DNA of 64,000 nt, taken from Methylobacterium fujisawaense. GTDB taxonomy: Bacteria > Pseudomonadota > Alphaproteobacteria > Rhizobiales > Beijerinckiaceae. The position numbers were made by a program, and so were the translations under genes. Below the pieces are notes generated by a model that saw nothing but the letters and a program-made list of their open reading frames with translations, was not told the DNA's origin and searched no databases. The DNA lies in assembly GCF_014138435.1 (NCBI RefSeq), contig NZ_JACJIM010000003.1:663858-727857 (forward strand). Reading direction: 5' to 3'. Shown piece by piece: positions 1 through 8,498 of the stretch. Each line of letters starts with the position of its first letter. The stretch's first letter is position 1.

Positions 1-9
1 GGTGCAGTG

Positions 10-3000
10 ATGGTGGATCTCGTCCCTGTCGACTTCGATCCCTTCGCCGGCCAGGGCCAGCAGGCGTCGGCCGGCACGAAGCTCATCCCCGTCGACCACG
101 ACCCCTTCGCGGACGAGCCGTCGCTCGCCGCGAAGGCCGGCGCCGTCGCGAAGGACATGGCGCGCTCAGCCGAGGCGGGCGTGGATGCCGGCGTGGCGGG
201 TTTGGTCGGGGCGCCGAATGCGCTGCTGGCACTCGGCGACAAGCTTCTCAGCTACCCAGCGAAAGCTATCGTGCGGGCCACGGGGTTCACGCCTGCCAGC
301 GATTTGCCGGGCGGGGATACCCGTCCCTCGATCGCGGACGGCTTTGTCTCCCCGGCGACGGTCGCCAAGTCGATGGAGGCCGCGACCGGCCCCGCCTACA
401 AGCCTGAGACCACAGCCGGCGAATGGGCACACACGGTCGGCGAGTTCGCGCCGAACGCCGCGATGGGCGGTGGCACGCTGGCGCAGCGTGTCGGACAGGT
501 TGTCGTGCCGGCCCTCGCCTCCGAGGGCGTCGGCCGCGCGGTTCGGACCATCGCGCCGGAACTGGAAGGGCCGGCCCGGCTCATCGGGGCGCTGGCCGGC
601 GGCGTGGGCGCGGCGGTGGCGCAGGCTCCGCGCGGCGCATCCGCCGTCATGCGCGACGGGCTGGAGGGGATCTCGCCCGAACACCTTGAGCGCGCGCAGG
701 CCGTGATGCAGGCGGCGCGCGATCTTCCCGGCGGCGGTGTCCCGCTGTCCCTGGACGAGGCGCTGAACCAAGTCACGGGCGGCCAGGCCACGCGCGCCTC
801 GCAACTCGCCCACACCGTCGCGACGGGCGGCGGCGAGGGCCAGCGCATCGCCACCGAGTTCTACGCCGCGCGCCCCGGGCAGGTGGATGCTGCCGGCCGT
901 GCCGCGTTCCAGGGCTTGGCCGATGCGCCGGCCGCGCCCTCGGCGCTCGGCGCATCGGTGCAGGATGCCGCCCGCACGGCCGTCGCCGAGACCCCGCAGG
1001 GCATGGCGCTCGCCGAGGCGCGGCAGGCCGCCGGCCCGCGCGTCACGCCGGAGCAGGCCGGGAACGTGATCCAGCCCGCGCTCCGCGAGGCGTTCGACCG
1101 CCGCGAGGGCATGCGGGCCGCGCTGGCCGAGCAGGATTACCGCGCGGCCGAGCGCGCGCCGGAGAGCGTCGGCATCGAGCGCACCGTGCCGGTGGAGCGG
1201 CCGGGCGAGCCGATCATGACCCAGCAGCAGTACAGCCGCCCGCAGTTCACGGATCAGGCGCCGGCCCCGCTCGGCCCGCCGCCCGGTCGCGGCGACGGCA
1301 CCCCCGCCGAGGCCGGCCCCGAGAGCCTCGCGCGGTTCGTCGCCCGCAACGGCGGACTGCGCCTCGACGGCGACGTGGCGGCCACGGACCTCCACCGGTT
1401 CAACATCCCTGGCGTCGGGAACGTCGCGCGCCAGAATGGTAAGGGCATCGACGACTTCTGGCGCGAGCGGCTGATCGAGGAGGGGTACTTCCGGCCCGAT
1501 GCCGACGGCGGCATGGCGCGGGACATCTCTTCCGAGCTGCTGCGGAAGCTCCAGAACGAGCAGCGCGGCGCGCCCTCGTACCCGCTCGGCTCGCAGCGGC
1601 AGGTCGCCGGCCCGACCTCCGGGCAACTTGGCGACGAGTATGCGGCGGCGCTCTCGCACGCCGAGACCCGCCTGGACGCCGACCTCGGCAAGGCCGGCAT
1701 CGACCCGAAGAGCATCCATCCGGACATCCGCTCCCGGGCCCTCGGCGCCATGATGCGCGGCGAGACCGCCGAGCCGCTCGACGCGCTGGAGCGGACCATC
1801 GGAGCCCTCCGCGAGCCGCCCGCCCCGTTCGTGAAGTCAACCACGGTGCAGGAGCAGATCCCGGATGTGCGGTTCGGCCAGGCCAACCCGCAACCGGTGC
1901 TCGACCACATCGAGGAGGCGATGCGCTCGGCCAAGGGGCCGGCGGCGGTGGCGCTCCAGCAGGCCCGGCGCACCCTGTACGAGCCGGACGGCAAGACGCT
2001 CGACCTCACGGTGGCCGGCCTGCATGGCGCCCGGCAGGCGATGTCCGACCTGATCGACAAGGCGCCGGCCCAGACCCAGCGCATGCTCCTCGGGGTTCGT
2101 GACCGCCTCGACCGCACCCTGTCGGCGGTGCCGGAATACGAAGCGGCCCGGTCCGGGTTCGAGGCGGCCTCGCGCAACCTCGACCCGTTCGCGTCCGGCT
2201 CGGCCCCGGGCCGGATCGTGGCGCAGGATCAGACGAGCGGGCGGTTCTCGATGCCGGCCGAGCAGGTGCCCGGCGCGATCGCCGAGGGTCCGAGCGCGGC
2301 GCGCGACTTCGCCTCCATCGCGAGCCCCGAGGCGCGGCGCGCGTTCGAAGGTCAACTCACCACCCGCCTGCTCGACGGCGCGACCGATGCGACCACGGGC
2401 GTGCTCGACGGCGGCAAGCTCCGTGGCGCGCTCCGTCAGCACGCGGATCTCCTCGACCAGATGCCGGCCGTGCGCGACCGCATCGCCGGCATCGCGACGG
2501 CGCGCGAAGGCATGGCGGCGGTTGAGCGCTCCCCGCTCGGGCACCTCGCCGAGGGCCATCCCGATCTGAAACGCGCGATCGGCGTGCTGTTCGATCGCGA
2601 CCCGCTGGCCGGCGGTGAGCGCGAGATCGGCGCGGCGATGGGCGCGCTGGCGAAGGCCGACCCGCAGTCCGCGCGCCAACTCGCCCGCATCCACCTGGAG
2701 ACCGCGTTCAACGACGCCGTGGCCGAGAAGCGCGGCCTGCCGGCGCAGTACGGCGGGGCCGGGTTCGCGTCGGCCGTGGCGGGGAATCCGCAGCAGGCCA
2801 AGAACCTCGAAGCGTCGATCCGGGCGCTGCCCGACGGCGACGTGCTCTGGGGCAGCCTCGACCGGTTCCTGACTACGCTCAAGGCGACCGGCTACAAACC
2901 GCAGGCGGGCGGCGACGCGACCTTCAACGCCCGCGTCGGTGAACAGCTCTCCGGTGGGAAGGGGGTCGGCCCGGCCATCGCGGGAGCCCTCGCCAACGCG

Positions 3001-3264
3001 GCGGCCGGCGCGGGCGCGGCGGGAATGGGCGGCGCCCTGGCGGGCGGCGTGCTCGGCGCCAAGAAGGCGGCGGCCGATGCCTTCTCCTGGTATCAGGCCG
3101 CCCGCAACGGCGAAGCTGTGGCCAGGATGCTGTTCGACCCGAAGGCCCTGCCGGATCTGCGCGCTCTGGCGAAGTCGGCGCCGGGGAGCAAGAACGCCCT
3201 CGGCTTCACCCATCGCCTGCTGGCGCTATCGGGGTCCGCCGCGGCGCCGCGCGAGCGTCGCTGA
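10..3264 (+). CDS. Large phage virion/tail-region protein (possible internal or ejection protein)
   Basis: A 1084-residue protein rich in Ala, Gly and Glu. It opens with two copies of a short Pro-Val-Asp-x-Asp-Pro-Phe-Ala motif (about residues 6-13 and 28-35). No enzymatic motif is recognised. Near the C-terminus (about 990-1025) is a Gly/Ala-rich hydrophobic stretch, as often seen in long phage proteins that enter or cross the host membrane, followed by a conserved tail (EAVAR, PDLRALA, PGS). A diverged copy of that tail occurs at 13975-14145. A GTG at 7 precedes the ATG and is an alternative start. The gene is the left-most complete late gene and the only long structural gene in the window. 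The role as a virion protein is inferred from size, composition and position; the exact function is unknown. Confidence 0.6.
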   Translation: MVDLVPVDFDPFAGQGQQASAGTKLIPVDHDPFADEPSLAAKAGAVAKDMARSAEAGVDAGVAGLVGAPNALLALGDKLLSYPAKAIVRATGFTPASDLPGGDTRPSIADGFVSPATVAKSMEAATGPAYKPETTAGEWAHTVGEFAPNAAMGGGTLAQRVGQVVVPALASEGVGRAVRTIAPELEGPARLIGALAGGVGAAVAQAPRGASAVMRDGLEGISPEHLERAQAVMQAARDLPGGGVPLSLDEALNQVTGGQATRASQLAHTVATGGGEGQRIATEFYAARPGQVDAAGRAAFQGLADAPAAPSALGASVQDAARTAVAETPQGMALAEARQAAGPRVTPEQAGNVIQPALREAFDRREGMRAALAEQDYRAAERAPESVGIERTVPVERPGEPIMTQQQYSRPQFTDQAPAPLGPPPGRGDGTPAEAGPESLARFVARNGGLRLDGDVAATDLHRFNIPGVGNVARQNGKGIDDFWRERLIEEGYFRPDADGGMARDISSELLRKLQNEQRGAPSYPLGSQRQVAGPTSGQLGDEYAAALSHAETRLDADLGKAGIDPKSIHPDIRSRALGAMMRGETAEPLDALERTIGALREPPAPFVKSTTVQEQIPDVRFGQANPQPVLDHIEEAMRSAKGPAAVALQQARRTLYEPDGKTLDLTVAGLHGARQAMSDLIDKAPAQTQRMLLGVRDRLDRTLSAVPEYEAARSGFEAASRNLDPFASGSAPGRIVAQDQTSGRFSMPAEQVPGAIAEGPSAARDFASIASPEARRAFEGQLTTRLLDGATDATTGVLDGGKLRGALRQHADLLDQMPAVRDRIAGIATAREGMAAVERSPLGHLAEGHPDLKRAIGVLFDRDPLAGGEREIGAAMGALAKADPQSARQLARIHLETAFNDAVAEKRGLPAQYGGAGFASAVAGNPQQAKNLEASIRALPDGDVLWGSLDRFLTTLKATGYKPQAGGDATFNARVGEQLSGGKGVGPAIAGALANAAAGAGAAGMGGALAGGVLGAKKAAADAFSWYQAARNGEAVARMLFDPKALPDLRALAKSAPGSKNALGFTHRLLALSGSAAAPRERR

Positions 3265-3660
3265 GGCGAGATCCCATAGACGGGTGAGCGCGACCGTAGC
3301 CATGCCGACGAGAGCAGCGAACAGCAGGAGGGTGATCGGATACGCCTGCCAAGGCACCGGCCCCTTGTCCGCATACGGGCTGGCGAAGGTCAGCCACATC
3401 CCGCCGCCAACCACCGCAACCTGCGCTGCGGTGATTGCCGCGTGCCGCCACCCCCATCGGTGCGGCAGCACCCGAAGCAGCGGCTTCGGCGGTGCGGGCG
3501 GCAATGCAGGATGGTCAGGGTGCGAGCGGCGTAGCCATGCGTACCGCTCGTCGCCCCGGCCGGCCCGGTAGGCGTGCGCGTCGCGCAGGTACATGCTCGC
3601 GGCCCACGCCGCGAGGCTGCCAACGAGCACGATGGCGAGGAGGGTGCCGGGATCTGGCAT
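3226..3660 (-). CDS. Small phage membrane protein
   Basis: 144 residues from the ATG at 3660. The N-terminus (about 5-23) is a hydrophobic segment. Two more hydrophobic segments lie at about 78-95 and 107-125, joined by Arg/Pro-rich loops, and the C-terminus is strongly basic. It is convergent with the large virion gene and overlaps its last 39 bases. The same arrangement (tail-protein end, convergent small membrane gene) recurs at 14131-14373. Longer starts upstream are possible but add a non-hydrophobic extension. A lysis-related or superinfection role would fit the position, but no family was recognised. Confidence 0.5.
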   Translation of the reverse strand: MPDPGTLLAIVLVGSLAAWAASMYLRDAHAYRAGRGDERYAWLRRSHPDHPALPPAPPKPLLRVLPHRWGWRHAAITAAQVAVVGGGMWLTFASPYADKGPVPWQAYPITLLLFAALVGMATVALTRLWDLASATLARRRGGPR

Positions 3661-3799
3661 CGTTGCACCATGCCAGCGCCATGGGCGCCCTTGCAAGGCT
3701 CGGCAATTACGCCACTATGCTTCTTCCGGCTTGGCACTGCGCGGCGCGGTAGCGCGCGGCATGGTGGGGCTTGGCCAGGTATGGACCCCCTCGGGGTAT

Positions 3800-3823
3800 G
3801 GGCGGCCTTCGGGCCGCCCTTTC
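3800..3823 (+). terminator. GC-rich hairpin, probable intrinsic terminator
   Basis: A perfect 8-bp stem (GGGCGGCC / GGCCGCCC) closed by a TTCG loop and followed by TTTC. It sits between two leftward genes, so it would stop rightward transcription leaving the virion gene. The T-run is short. Confidence 0.45.
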
Positions 3824-3827
3824 ATCA

Positions 3828-5423
3828 TTATGTCGTAGTGTTGTCGCCCTCTTCAGCTTCGCCGAAGTTGCGAACCATGCATATTCCTGCGCCAGGTTCC
3901 GACTTCAGCTCGGCGACTCGCCCGCGCAGATCGTCGATTGGAACAATCTCAAGATCTTGTAGCGAGAGGTCCTCTGCTGAAATCGAATGCATTTCGGTGC
4001 TACTATCAAAGATGAACGTAGCGCTCGCAATAGCCAATACTGCTTGGTTGTCGAGAACTATAGTATCGATAAACCTTCCATATTCGCGCTCAGGCAAGCC
4101 TTCTGGTAAATGTGCTCCGAGGCCCATTTTGACTGATAGCGCATCATCACCGCGTATTAGCGCGGCGCATACACGTGCGCTCTCCACATTTCGAACGATC
4201 GCGGCATGTCCATAAATCGCCGCTGCAGCGCCAGATGCGCTCGACAAAACGAGATTGATATCATCAATAATATTAAGCGATATAACGCACTCTTCTTCGG
4301 TGATGGTGTCAATTTTCTTGGTCAAATTCAATGTTTGCTTTTTCAGGCGCTTTGGATGCAGCTCGATTTGGCAGCCCTCCTTAGTCATTTCCTTGACAAA
4401 ACTATACCAATTCTTCCATTGAGATGAATCAAGTTTCGGATTTTCGGGAGTTATGTCAACCGACTGAAACGCAAGTCTTTCATCGGTTAGAATGAATTTA
4501 AATAGTTCAGAGCTTATAACAATTTTTCTAGCTTTCTTGTTGTCGTTTAAACCAGGTGCCATCAAAATTGTACCAGAGAATGTCGCAGCAACGGCAAATC
4601 TATTGCGTCGGACAATGATCGAGCAGGTGTCGGCCGGCGATGGGGTGAATGAAATTTTTCCTTCGGTGGGGAAATCTTTAGTTTGAATGGCAATGCCAAA
4701 GCGGGTCTCTTTGTTTACCGCGGAACTGAAAGGCAAGTCGCTTTTGAGCCCGAGCAATGCGTCGGTGAACTCTTCTTCGTTTTGAACGGAAAGTTTGAAA
4801 TCGAGGGTGTGCCGCAGCGGCTCGTACCCGAGTTCAGCAAGCTGACGCGTCTTTTCTGCTTGATAAGCGGTAAGATCTGGCCCGATCGCCTCTTCCACGG
4901 CTGCGCGCAGAGCCTTCCCATCCGCACCTATCAGCGCGCCGATGATGGTGGCGGACATATAAATATACTCATTATTGATTTTCTTTTTTCCTGCCTGCTG
5001 AAGTTCTCGGAGTTTTCTGAGAACGGCAACAAGATTGTCGCCGATGATGTGAGCTAGAAAAACTTCGCTCGGCGTCTGATCGTGATTAAACTTAGTTATA
5101 TATACGAATGACGGCTTGGGATCCTTAGCAAGACGCTCAATTGACGTCATTCGAAACTTAATTTGATTGTTGTCGTGCCACATAGATTTCAGCTGAAAAT
5201 GAGCAGAAATGGGATTTTCTCTCTTGTCTAATTCAGCTTCGCTCTGATGGTTGATGGGCCACTCAACAATAAAATCCCATCCTGATCGATCTCGGTGAGC
5301 CGTATTAGCGATGAGCTCTGCGCCGGCGCAGATTGTTGCGAAGCGCCCCTCTCCGACCGCCCCAAGAGCATCGCTGTTGATTGGGCGGCCTTCATCTTGA
5401 TCGCCATCATCTTTACCGCTCAA
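3828..5423 (-). CDS. Prophage cargo protein with PD-(D/E)XK-like N-terminal domain
   Basis: 531 residues, read from a TTG at 5423 preceded by GGAGG eight bases away. The N-terminal 110 residues carry a nuclease-like signature: Glu in GEGRF, Asp in GWDFIVEW, then QLK in a predicted beta strand after a variable insert. This is the E...D...QxK variant seen in DUF4365-like and other PD-(D/E)XK folds. The remaining 400 residues match nothing I recognise. The gene is visibly AT-richer than its phage neighbours, stands alone and is transcribed against the late genes, all typical of horizontally acquired prophage cargo. A defence or superinfection-exclusion nuclease is the leading inference; catalysis is not proven by these motifs. 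Confidence 0.55.
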   Translation of the reverse strand: MSGKDDGDQDEGRPINSDALGAVGEGRFATICAGAELIANTAHRDRSGWDFIVEWPINHQSEAELDKRENPISAHFQLKSMWHDNNQIKFRMTSIERLAKDPKPSFVYITKFNHDQTPSEVFLAHIIGDNLVAVLRKLRELQQAGKKKINNEYIYMSATIIGALIGADGKALRAAVEEAIGPDLTAYQAEKTRQLAELGYEPLRHTLDFKLSVQNEEEFTDALLGLKSDLPFSSAVNKETRFGIAIQTKDFPTEGKISFTPSPADTCSIIVRRNRFAVAATFSGTILMAPGLNDNKKARKIVISSELFKFILTDERLAFQSVDITPENPKLDSSQWKNWYSFVKEMTKEGCQIELHPKRLKKQTLNLTKKIDTITEEECVISLNIIDDINLVLSSASGAAAAIYGHAAIVRNVESARVCAALIRGDDALSVKMGLGAHLPEGLPEREYGRFIDTIVLDNQAVLAIASATFIFDSSTEMHSISAEDLSLQDLEIVPIDDLRGRVAELKSEPGAGICMVRNFGEAEEGDNTTT

Positions 5424-5463
5424 AGCTTCGCCTCCGTCTGCTATACGTTTTTTTTCTATCGTT

Positions 5464-6201
5464 TTATTTAGAAAATGTGCCGGCGACGCGCTTCGACTTG
5501 CGCATGTACGGGATCCAGATCAGTGCGGCGCCGATCGCCCTACCCATCGAGCGCCCGGTCTCCTGATCGATCGCGACGCCGAACAGCGCTTGCGCCAGTA
5601 GCGCGTCGGCCGTGACCAGGGCCGCGGTGGCCGCGAGCGCGGCGATGTAGACCTTGGGGTAGCGACGGTCCCGCTGCACCATCAGGACGAGCGCCCACGC
5701 GCTGAGCGCTATCATCGCGCAGTTCAGCGCGATCTCGCCGTACACGAACAGGAAGACGGGGTGGCTGCGGTCCTTCGCCTGCGTCACCACCTCGACGAGG
5801 TCGATCGCGGCCTTGGCGGGGAAGAACGGGGCGACGATGGTCCCGAACGCAGGCAGGAGCAGCCACCCGCGGAAGCCGGTCGGTGGGGCGCGCTTGACCC
5901 ATCGCGGCCCCTCGACAGCGACGGGCGCGAGCACCGGGTTGGCGGCGGCGCCCAGGCTGGCCGGGGTCGGCTCGACTTCGGGTTCGCCCATGAACCCCCG
6001 GACCGCCCAGCCGACTGACCAGCACGTCGCGTAGAGAGCGCCGGCCACGGCGAGCGCCACCCCTCCGACCGCCGCCAGAGTGCTGCGATCACCAGCCTCG
6101 GCCGCCCCGGCGATGAGGAGGCCAGCTCCTATTGCCGCGACGGGCACGGCGAGGATGAGTCCGACGCGGTGGAATCCGACGGCGATACGAGAGCGGTTCA
6201 T
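5464..6201 (-). CDS. DUF2569-family membrane protein
   Basis: 245 residues with about five to six hydrophobic segments (roughly 12-32, 44-64, 110-130, 150-172, 185-207, 220-235). Two blocks are diagnostic of DUF2569: GWLLLPAFG at about 113 and the C-terminal IWIPYMRKSKRV near 225-237. The ATG at 6201 has an AAGGAC ribosome site. The family is common in bacteria and prophages, but its biochemical role is unknown. It lies 40 bases from the start of the cargo gene at 5423 and has the same orientation. Its GC content is higher than that of the cargo gene, so the two were probably acquired separately. Confidence 0.7.
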   Translation of the reverse strand: MNRSRIAVGFHRVGLILAVPVAAIGAGLLIAGAAEAGDRSTLAAVGGVALAVAGALYATCWSVGWAVRGFMGEPEVEPTPASLGAAANPVLAPVAVEGPRWVKRAPPTGFRGWLLLPAFGTIVAPFFPAKAAIDLVEVVTQAKDRSHPVFLFVYGEIALNCAMIALSAWALVLMVQRDRRYPKVYIAALAATAALVTADALLAQALFGVAIDQETGRSMGRAIGAALIWIPYMRKSKRVAGTFSK

Positions 6202-6342
6202 GGCAGTTGTCCTTGTTCGAACAACCTACGCGAGTGTGGATGAGGCGCTATTGCACGCCCGCCACAGTCTCGCCGCATTACGTGTCCGTCCGGGGCCACC
6301 GGGCAGTGCGACACGTGACAACACGAAGATTTAAGACGCTAG

Positions 6343-7167
6343 CTATCGCCTTGCGGTGCCAAGTCCTGGAGAAATATCAGTTCGCTCGTTCATCAAACGA
6401 GTCGCCTCGAAAAAAGTTATATCGTAAGGCGGCGCATACTCTGCCTCGCGGACAAACTCACCTGACGCTTTCAGAAGATAGCTATGCAGTCTCCTGAGAG
6501 CGGCCCCATCACTCTGCGCGAAGCCTTCCACTAGAATTGGAAAATTATCAGCATTATGACCCTGACTAGATAAAACATCGCGTATCAGATGCATATTTCG
6601 CCAGCATGTAAGTGTTGGGCTATTTTCTATGACCTTCATAACACCAAGCAAATTTGGGTCGATTGTTGACTGATAACGCTGTATTATTATATCGATACCA
6701 GAAGTTATTTCTATAGATGTTGACTGAAGTCTACGCCACCAAGGTGTAACGGGAAGCTGTCCACTGCTTGCACTCGCGTCGAAGTGTGTCGATACGAGCT
6801 GTACCGTCGCCTCATTGAAGAAATCAGTTCCCTCCTCCGGCGCGGTATCGCTGGTAGCCTTAACAACGTCGCTCCATGTTCCGCAATATTTTGCGAGAAT
6901 GCGACAAGCGTCAATATATATCGCGTATCTAATCGGTTTAGTGCGCCGCATCTCATTGCGTTTAAGTATCCATCCAAGAAATACGACCGTAAATACGAGA
7001 TCTATGCCGCCAGCAAATATATTGCTCATCAAGTCGCGGCCGGGCCAACTATCTGGATAAAAGGCGTACAGTAGGCCTGCCACGAACAAGAACAGAGCCG
7101 CCGCTGCTGCTGGAGCCTGTTTTTCGAAAAAGTCTTTGACCAAAGTCGTTTGATCCAGGCGCCTCAC
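6343..7167 (-). CDS. Two-TM membrane-anchored cargo protein, unknown function
   Basis: 274 residues. The GTG at 7167 overlaps the TGA of the preceding gene as GTGA, so the start is fixed by translational coupling even though the frame stays open farther upstream. Two transmembrane helices (about 17-37 and 46-66) place the protein in the inner membrane with a long helical cytosolic domain of about 200 residues. That domain contains no motif I recognise. The cytosolic part is AT-richer than neighbouring phage genes. The coupling to the small gene at 7164-7442 suggests the two products act together. Two N-terminal TMs plus a soluble domain is a frequent plan for phage-exclusion effectors, but this is only an analogy. 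Confidence 0.55.
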   Translation of the reverse strand: MRRLDQTTLVKDFFEKQAPAAAAALFLFVAGLLYAFYPDSWPGRDLMSNIFAGGIDLVFTVVFLGWILKRNEMRRTKPIRYAIYIDACRILAKYCGTWSDVVKATSDTAPEEGTDFFNEATVQLVSTHFDASASSGQLPVTPWWRRLQSTSIEITSGIDIIIQRYQSTIDPNLLGVMKVIENSPTLTCWRNMHLIRDVLSSQGHNADNFPILVEGFAQSDGAALRRLHSYLLKASGEFVREAEYAPPYDITFFEATRLMNERTDISPGLGTARR

Positions 7168-7442
7168 GGCAATAACTCCTCCTCGGCCTCGTTCACCGGG
7201 CGGCGCTCGCACACAAGGGCGACGTAATCGGGGAAGTCGCGCGGGTTGAAGATGCGCCGCTTCACGGTGAGCAATTGGCGCGGGATCGGGACGAGGCTCT
7301 CGCCGACCGCCAGCGGCAGCAGGAACTCGTCGCCGATCGCTGGCACGATGCCACCGCACTGGTCCAGGCGCAGCTCGCGCCGGGCATCCACCACGCGCCC
7401 GTCCGCCTCGACATAGTGCAGGCGGATCGTCAGCGGCTCCAT
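7164..7442 (-). CDS. Small hypothetical protein coupled to the 2-TM protein
   Basis: 92 residues starting at ATG 7442. It is predicted to be beta-rich (alternating short hydrophobic and charged segments) and ends in an acidic run (NEAEEELLP). It has no signal peptide, TM or recognised motif. Its stop overlaps the GTG of the membrane protein downstream by four bases, so the two are translated from one message. The inverted G-tract repeat lies immediately upstream and would be inside or next to its promoter. Confidence 0.55.
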   Translation of the reverse strand: MEPLTIRLHYVEADGRVVDARRELRLDQCGGIVPAIGDEFLLPLAVGESLVPIPRQLLTVKRRIFNPRDFPDYVALVCERRPVNEAEEELLP

Positions 7443-7459
7443 GGCCTCGGCTCAAGTTC

Positions 7460-7573
7460 GGGGGGGATTGGGGGGATTGGGGGGGATATTTGAACTGTTT
7501 ACGCGCATGCCCGACCCTCCAGGCGATCGCGCATGCGCTTGAAACATCCCCCCCAATCCCCCCAATCCCCCCC
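7460..7573. repeat. Perfect 28-bp inverted repeat of G/C tracts
   Basis: The left arm 7460-7487 reads G7-ATT-G6-ATT-G7-AT. The right arm 7546-7573 is its exact reverse complement (AT-C7-AAT-C6-AAT-C7). The spacer is 58 bases and contains GCGCATGC twice. Each G-rich strand has enough G-runs to fold a quadruplex, and the arms could pair into a very stable hairpin. The element separates two blocks of leftward genes. Confidence 0.9.
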
Positions 7574-7588
7574 AGATCCGGGCCGCAT

Positions 7589-7708
7589 CTACTTCGGCGC
7601 GCCGCCGTCCGCCCGGTCCAGCAAGCGTGTCACGAGGTAGACGATAACGGCCGCGCCAACGAGCATCAGCGGCGCGCCCAGCGGCCACGAGAGCGGATCG
7701 CTAAGCAT
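7589..7708 (-). CDS. 39-residue single-TM protein
   Basis: Short ORF from ATG 7708 to the TAG at 7589. A hydrophobic helix spans about residues 8-28 (LGAPLMLVGAAVIVYLV) and is followed by a basic then polar tail (TRLLDRADGG), as expected for a small inner-membrane protein with its C-terminus in the cytosol. A GGGGGC element precedes the start. It is the last of a run of tiny membrane genes in the same orientation. A holin-accessory or other lysis role is possible, but no family was recognised. Confidence 0.4.
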   Translation of the reverse strand: MLSDPLSWPLGAPLMLVGAAVIVYLVTRLLDRADGGAPK

Positions 7709-7723
7709 CGCGCCCCCGAACAC

Positions 7724-7930
7724 CTAGCGCTGGGTTCGGATCAGGTTGTCCTTCAGCAGCCGGTCCGCGTCGTCGCCCGCCTTCACGCGCTGACGGTCCG
7801 CCGCCTCGCGCTCGGCCACCATGCGGTCGATCCGGGCGGCGCTGCGCTTCGACAGGAGCAAGCTCGCGGCCGTGAGGCAGGCTGTTGCGACGGCGGCGGC
7901 GGAGATGGACAGCCAGAGTGCTTCGGTCAT
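7724..7930 (-). CDS. Small TM plus coiled-coil phage protein
   Basis: 68 residues. The ATG at 7930 overlaps the TGA of the upstream gene as ATGA, which fixes the start. One N-terminal helix (about 4-26) is followed by a charged helical region (KRSAARIDRMVAEREAADRQ and beyond), likely a short coiled coil. This topology resembles an inner-membrane spanin or Rz-like subunit, though no outer-membrane lipoprotein partner is apparent. Coupled translation with the two-TM protein at 7927-8175 suggests a two-component membrane pair. Confidence 0.5.
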   Translation of the reverse strand: MTEALWLSISAAAVATACLTAASLLLSKRSAARIDRMVAEREAADRQRVKAGDDADRLLKDNLIRTQR

Positions 7931-8175
7931 CTCAGCCGCTCCAGGGTCAGGTACGCCGCATAATGTAAGGCGACCGCGAGCAAGAACCAAACGACCATCA
8001 GAAGCAGGGTCGCGCCGGTCGGATGGACCGCGTCGCGGGAGACGCTCACGATCGGGGTGATGACACCAGCCACGATGAAGCCGGCCGCCACGGTGTTGAG
8101 CAGCGTCGCCCGGATCTTCGTCTGCTCGTTGTGGACGGTGATCTGCCGGGCGATCTCGGCGGGGGTCTCAGCCAT
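7927..8175 (-). CDS. Two-TM phage membrane protein, paralogue of 21510-21788
   Basis: 82 residues from ATG 8175 (an ATG at 8190 would add five residues). The N-terminus is a helical polar segment ending in NEQTKIRAT. Two TM helices (about 34-52 and 60-77) follow. A second gene at 21510-21788 has the same pattern: NELRKIRAT, then hydrophobic VAG-x-I-x-P, then a second helix. The pair therefore defines a recurring phage membrane-protein family within this window. It overlaps the HTH gene by eight bases and the next gene by four, so it is part of a leftward operon. Function unknown. Confidence 0.55.
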   Translation of the reverse strand: MAETPAEIARQITVHNEQTKIRATLLNTVAAGFIVAGVITPIVSVSRDAVHPTGATLLLMVVWFLLAVALHYAAYLTLERLR

Positions 8176-8440
8176 CGGAATGCGATCCACCCCGCAGCCG
8201 CACGCCCGGCCCGCCGCCGTTGGCCGGGATGAACTCGACGCCGGCCGATTCGAGGGCAGCGATCACCGCCCGGACATTGTTCGGCATACCTGCCGCAGGG
8301 CCTTCGCTGGCCTCCATGCGCTTCAGGGTCGGCACGGAGATCGAGGCGGATGCCGCAAGCTCTGCTTGACCCATAGCCAGCAGCGAACGCGCGGCGGCGA
8401 TCTGCCTGCCCGTCGCTGTATAATGATCTTTTTGGCTCAT
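8168..8440 (-). CDS. Short XRE-type HTH regulator
   Basis: 90 residues from ATG 8440. Residues about 10-48 form a helix-turn-helix (TGRQIAAARSLL, QAELAASASISVPTLKRME) of the Cro/CI class. The C-terminal half has the short block ALESAGVEFIPANGGGPGVRLR found in many small alphaproteobacterial XRE proteins. It is transcribed leftward and faces the rightward early operon across 73 bases that hold nested palindromes and a -35/-10 pair. That is the normal layout of a phage immunity region, so this is probably the repressor or Cro analogue controlling 8514-12387. Confidence 0.75.
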   Translation of the reverse strand: MSQKDHYTATGRQIAAARSLLAMGQAELAASASISVPTLKRMEASEGPAAGMPNNVRAVIAALESAGVEFIPANGGGPGVRLRGGSHSDG

Positions 8441-8452
8441 ATCGATCCGAAG

Positions 8453-8498
8453 GTGTTGACTTCCGTCGCGCCGTGATCCATAAGTATCACGTCAACAC
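8453..8498 (+). promoter_or_regulatory. Nested palindromic operator over a rightward promoter
   Basis: GTGTTGAC (8453-8460) and GTCAACAC (8491-8498) are perfect inverted arms. Inside them CGTGAT (8472-8477) and ATCACG (8486-8491) form a second dyad. The left outer arm supplies TTGACT as a -35, and 17 bases later CATAAG matches four of six -10 bases. A repressor bound here would block the promoter for 8514 onward. Confidence 0.6.

Noticed and set aside
166..3213. Long antisense frames opposite the virion gene
   Set aside because: They are Arg/Ala/Gly-rich mirror frames of a GC-rich coding strand, with no ribosome sites or motifs.
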